A DNA stretch of 34,894 nucleotides from Chlorobiaceae bacterium. GTDB lineage: Bacteria; Bacteroidota; Chlorobiia; Chlorobiales; Chlorobiaceae. This document shows, in pieces, positions 32,573-34,894 of the stretch. The stretch's first letter is position 1. Each line of letters starts with the position of its first letter. Position numbers and translations under genes: made by a program. The stretch covers positions 1 to 34,894 of the forward strand of contig JAAXXR010000015.1 in NCBI GenBank assembly GCA_013334335.1, in the 5' to 3' direction. The notes beneath the pieces are model-generated. The model ran no database searches, was not told where the DNA came from, and saw nothing but the letters and a program-made list of their open reading frames with translations.

Positions 32573-33380
32573 CATCCTCCACTTCGAATTCATGCGCAAT
32601 GCCCTTCTGGCGGCAATCCTGTCGAGCTTCGCCTGCGGGGTCATCGGCACCTACGTGGTGGTCCGGAAGATCGGCTCCATCAGCGGAGGTATCGCCCACA
32701 CCGCCTTCGGTGGTATCGGGCTCGGCTACTACCTCGGTGTGAACCCGCTCTTGGGGGTCATTCCCGTCAGCCTCCTGGCCGCCATCGGCATCGGCCTGCT
32801 CACCCGAAAGGCCAAGGTCGCGGAGGATACGGCCATCGGCGCCTTCTGGGCGACCGGCATGGCCGCAGGCGTGATCCTGATCGGGTTGACGCCCGGGTAC
32901 GCCCCGAACCTCTTCAGCTACCTGTTCGGGAACATCCTCACGGTACCGCGCTCCGACCTCCTGCTCATCGTCCTGCTCGATTTCTTGATCGGCGCCCTGG
33001 TGTGGCTGTTCAGCAAGGAGTTTCTCGCCGTCTCCTTCGACGAGGAGTACGCCAGGGTGTCGGGGCTGAAAACGGTCATGTTCGACCTGCTCATGCTCTC
33101 GCTGATCGCATTGACGGTGGTCATCATGGTCCGGGTCGTGGGTATCGTCCTGGTGATCGCGCTCCTGACCATACCCGCCGCCGTGGCGCGGATGTTCAGC
33201 CGTACCCTGCGCGGCATGATGGCGCTCGCCGTGCTGTTTTCAATCCTGTTCAACCTCGTCGGACTCTGGCTCTCATGGGAGTTCGACGTGGCCTCCGGCG
33301 CGGCGGTTATCCTCGTGGCAGCGTTCGTGTTCCTGGTCACGGGGGTGGCGACCGCGCTCTTCCGGACGAAAAGCGCCTGA
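32565..33380 (+). CDS. znuB: Zinc ABC transporter permease (ABC-3 family)
   Basis: 271 residues with about 7-8 membrane segments. MRNALLAAILSSFACGVIGTYVVVRKIGSISGGIAHTAFGGIG (motif blocks around 10-52) is the standard N terminus of ZnuB/TroC permeases, and DEEYARVSGL marks the coupling region toward the ATPase. I chose the ATG at 32565, overlapping znuC by 8 bases, since the family begins there; ATG at 32526 is possible. It forms the zinc channel across the inner membrane. Confidence 0.93.
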   Translation: MPDILHFEFMRNALLAAILSSFACGVIGTYVVVRKIGSISGGIAHTAFGGIGLGYYLGVNPLLGVIPVSLLAAIGIGLLTRKAKVAEDTAIGAFWATGMAAGVILIGLTPGYAPNLFSYLFGNILTVPRSDLLLIVLLDFLIGALVWLFSKEFLAVSFDEEYARVSGLKTVMFDLLMLSLIALTVVIMVRVVGIVLVIALLTIPAAVARMFSRTLRGMMALAVLFSILFNLVGLWLSWEFDVASGAAVILVAAFVFLVTGVATALFRTKSA

Positions 33381-33474
33381 GCGATCGGCGCCCCCTCTGC
33401 CGGCGGAGTTTAGGGAATAGGCGCAAAATGTTACATTTCCATTTCGGTACCTGTCCATCTAACCAGCCTGCGTC

Positions 33475-33705
33475 ATGAAGCCGTTGTACTATATTGTCGC
33501 TGCAGCCCTGTCGATCCTGCTGTCGATCTACGTGTTCATCTTCGGAACCGGAGCCAACAGCCAGCTGATCGCGATCTTCATCGGTCTCTGGGCCCCGACC
33601 ATCATCTCTCTCGGCGTTTTCAACATCCTCATGAATATCCATGACGAGATGTGCTGCGCCCACAAGCGTATCGAGGACCGGCAGACCTGCCATAACGACC
33701 ACTGA
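33475..33705 (+). CDS. Small membrane protein with Cys/His-rich tail, unknown
   Basis: 76 residues. Two hydrophobic stretches (about 4-24 and 29-53) form a hairpin; the C-terminal tail (about 54-76) has three Cys and four His among charged residues (HDEMCCAHKR and TCHNDH), which could bind a metal. I recognise no family. It follows znuB after 94 bases without a clear terminator, so it might be transcribed with the zinc genes, but that is inference. It ends 51 bases before the fluoride-channel gene. Confidence 0.7.
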   Translation: MKPLYYIVAAALSILLSIYVFIFGTGANSQLIAIFIGLWAPTIISLGVFNILMNIHDEMCCAHKRIEDRQTCHNDH

Positions 33706-33756
33706 CCAGGGGGGTATGCTCGCACCTGCCGACAAACCGGAAACGACGGGGGTCCT

Positions 33757-34131
33757 GTGAAAAACGTACTGATCGTCGGCCTCGGTGGCTTCGCCGGTTC
33801 GGTGTTCCGATACCTGGTGGGCATCGCCGTACCGTTCATTGCGGGCGGGTTTCCCTACGCCACCCTCGCGGTCAACCTCCTCGGATCGTTCATCATCGGG
33901 TTCGTGAGCGAACTGGCGCTCTCCACCACCTTGATCTCACCTGAGACCCGGCTGCTCCTGACCACGGGATTCTGCGGTGGACTGACCACGTTTTCGACGG
34001 CCATGTACGAGACCATGGGGCTCGGCAGGGACGGACAGGCCCTGTACGCGAGCCTCTATGTCGCAGGCAGCCTCCTCGGCGGCCTTTTCTGTGTTGTTAC
34101 GGGAACGCTCTGCGCAAAACTCTGGCAATGA
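33757..34131 (+). CDS. crcB: CrcB/Fluc fluoride ion channel
   Basis: 124 residues, four membrane segments. GLGGFAGSVFRYL at 8-20, YATLAVNLLGSFIIG at 34-48 with the conserved Asn, and TGFCGGLTTFSTAMYE at 70-85 with the Phe/Thr-Ser pore motif are the Fluc signatures. Dual-topology dimers export fluoride. The start is GTG with GGGGG 4-8 bases upstream. I saw no fluoride riboswitch in the 51 bases before it. Its stop overlaps the next gene, a common pairing with DUF190. Confidence 0.93.
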   Translation: MKNVLIVGLGGFAGSVFRYLVGIAVPFIAGGFPYATLAVNLLGSFIIGFVSELALSTTLISPETRLLLTTGFCGGLTTFSTAMYETMGLGRDGQALYASLYVAGSLLGGLFCVVTGTLCAKLWQ

Positions 34132-34463
34132 TGAACTTCACCGAAAGCGAACTGCTCCGGATCTTCGTCGGTGAGCAGGAAAAATTCCAGCACCGTCCAC
34201 TTTACGAACTGCTGGTCAGCCGGGCGCTCGGGCACGGCATGGCCGGAGCGACCGTGTTCCGTGGCCTGCTCTCGTTTGGTCTGCAGCACAAGGTGCATTC
34301 AGCCAAGATCCTTGAACTCGCCGGCGACCTGCCGATGGTGGTCGAAATCGTCGACACCACCGAAAAGATCGAGAGTTTCCTCCCCGAGGTCGAATCCCTG
34401 CTGCGCGAGTCCGGCTCCGACGCGCTGGTGACGCGCGAGGCCGTGCGCCAATGGACCACCTGA
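34128..34463 (+). CDS. DUF190 family protein
   Basis: 111 residues. LLRIFVGEQEKFQHRPLYELLVSRALGHGMAGATVFRGLLSFG-type sequence (about 9-51) and PMVVEIVDTTEKIESFLPEVE are typical of DUF190, a PII-like (ferredoxin-like) fold. Members are often encoded next to CrcB, as here with a 4-base overlap, suggesting a regulatory or sensing role for the channel; this is unproven. ATG codons at 34128 and 34131 are both possible. Confidence 0.9.
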   Translation: MMNFTESELLRIFVGEQEKFQHRPLYELLVSRALGHGMAGATVFRGLLSFGLQHKVHSAKILELAGDLPMVVEIVDTTEKIESFLPEVESLLRESGSDALVTREAVRQWTT

Positions 34464-34620
34464 CCAGAGTTGGGGCGATGTTCAGCATTCTGCGATTGTC
34501 CCCCTTCTCCCCCTCCATACGGGTGTCCAATCCTTCAATGGAGAGGATGCCGCTCAATAAATCCGCGTAGCGCCGGTTACCGCGACGCCGGTGGTGTGTT
34601 CATGCTTGGATCGAGATCAT

Positions 34621-34894
34621 ATGAAACCTGAATTGAAACTGTGTGTCGTCAAGCTGATCCATACGCTCGTGTGGGCACTCTTTGCCGGTTCCATCATCGC
34701 AATTCCTGTCTATGCGTCAGTCGGGAGCGTGCTGGTGGCGTGGGGCCTGATCGGGTTCGTGTTCCTTGAAGTCGTCGTGCTTGTGGCCAACCGGATGCGG
34801 TGTCCGCTCACTGATGTGGCCGGGCGATACACTTCGGACCGCCAGGACAACTTCGACATCTACCTGCCCCTTTGGCTCGCCCGCTATAACAAAC
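34621..34894 (+). CDS. Membrane protein of unknown function, cut by the right edge
   Basis: 91 codons are open from the ATG at 34621 to the edge, so the 3' end is missing. Two hydrophobic segments (about 9-31 and 38-60) are followed by RCPLTDVAGRYTSD and FDIYLPLWLARYNK. I have seen this RCPLT...FDIYLP pattern in uncharacterised small bacterial membrane proteins but cannot name a family. The ribosome site is weak. The 157 bases between it and the DUF190 gene show no gene and no clear terminator. Confidence 0.7.
   Translation, partial: MKPELKLCVVKLIHTLVWALFAGSIIAIPVYASVGSVLVAWGLIGFVFLEVVVLVANRMRCPLTDVAGRYTSDRQDNFDIYLPLWLARYNK

Noticed and set aside
33381-33474. Second Zur-like box before the small membrane protein (shares ATTTCCATTT with the operator at 30452)
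   Set aside because: Only ten bases match and there is no inverted repeat.
33706-33756. Fluoride riboswitch before crcB
   Set aside because: The gap is only 51 bases and none of the conserved crcB-motif elements is visible.

Overview
The window is about 55-58% GC by eye. Every gene I can support reads on the + strand, and stops and starts often overlap by 4-11 bases. Gene content and style (a large mixed exopolysaccharide locus, class-II-size leuA, a zinc-uptake operon, CrcB/DUF190) suggest a Gram-negative bacterium, and I would guess a green sulfur bacterium (Chlorobiota). That guess rests on recall, because no rRNA or other taxonomic marker is present. No insertion sequence, tRNA, rRNA or CRISPR array was recognised.

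Layout: 1-865 holds no gene I can defend and ends in an AT-rich, promoter-like stretch. 866-9279 is a regulatory and priming block: a soluble hybrid histidine kinase, a REC-PAS-PP2C phosphatase, two STAS anti-anti-sigma-like proteins and an RsbW-like kinase. These are interleaved with one intact phosphoglycosyl transferase (PGT) and two fusion proteins that each carry what looks like a decayed PGT module. 9269-27725 is a Wzx/Wzy-type polysaccharide locus: six further glycosyltransferases (families GT2, GT4 and GT8) plus a GT2 synthase-like protein with QxxRW motif at the end, two hexapeptide acetyltransferases, a Wza-like export lipoprotein, a Wzx-like flippase, a chain-length/kinase fusion with an eroded ATP site, a Wzy-like polymerase, a VanZ-like protein, a radical SAM/SPASM protein and a membrane acyltransferase. 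A terminator follows at 27785-27810.

27876-30398 holds a META-domain lipoprotein and leuA. The leuA leader contains a Leu-rich leader peptide, mutually exclusive pairings and an intrinsic terminator, which together look like a classical leucine attenuator. 30452-33380 is a Zur-like regulator with a near-perfect 27-base palindrome against its start codon, followed by znuA, znuC and znuB. The right end carries a small membrane protein with a Cys/His-rich tail, a CrcB fluoride channel, a DUF190 protein and a truncated membrane-protein gene.

Proposed working logic: sensor kinase and PP2C phosphatase set the phosphorylation state of the STAS proteins against the RsbW-like kinase. No sigma factor is encoded here. 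The STAS genes alternate with the priming-enzyme genes, so the output may act on polysaccharide synthesis, comparable in principle to SypE/SypA control of the syp locus in Vibrio fischeri. That link is inference.
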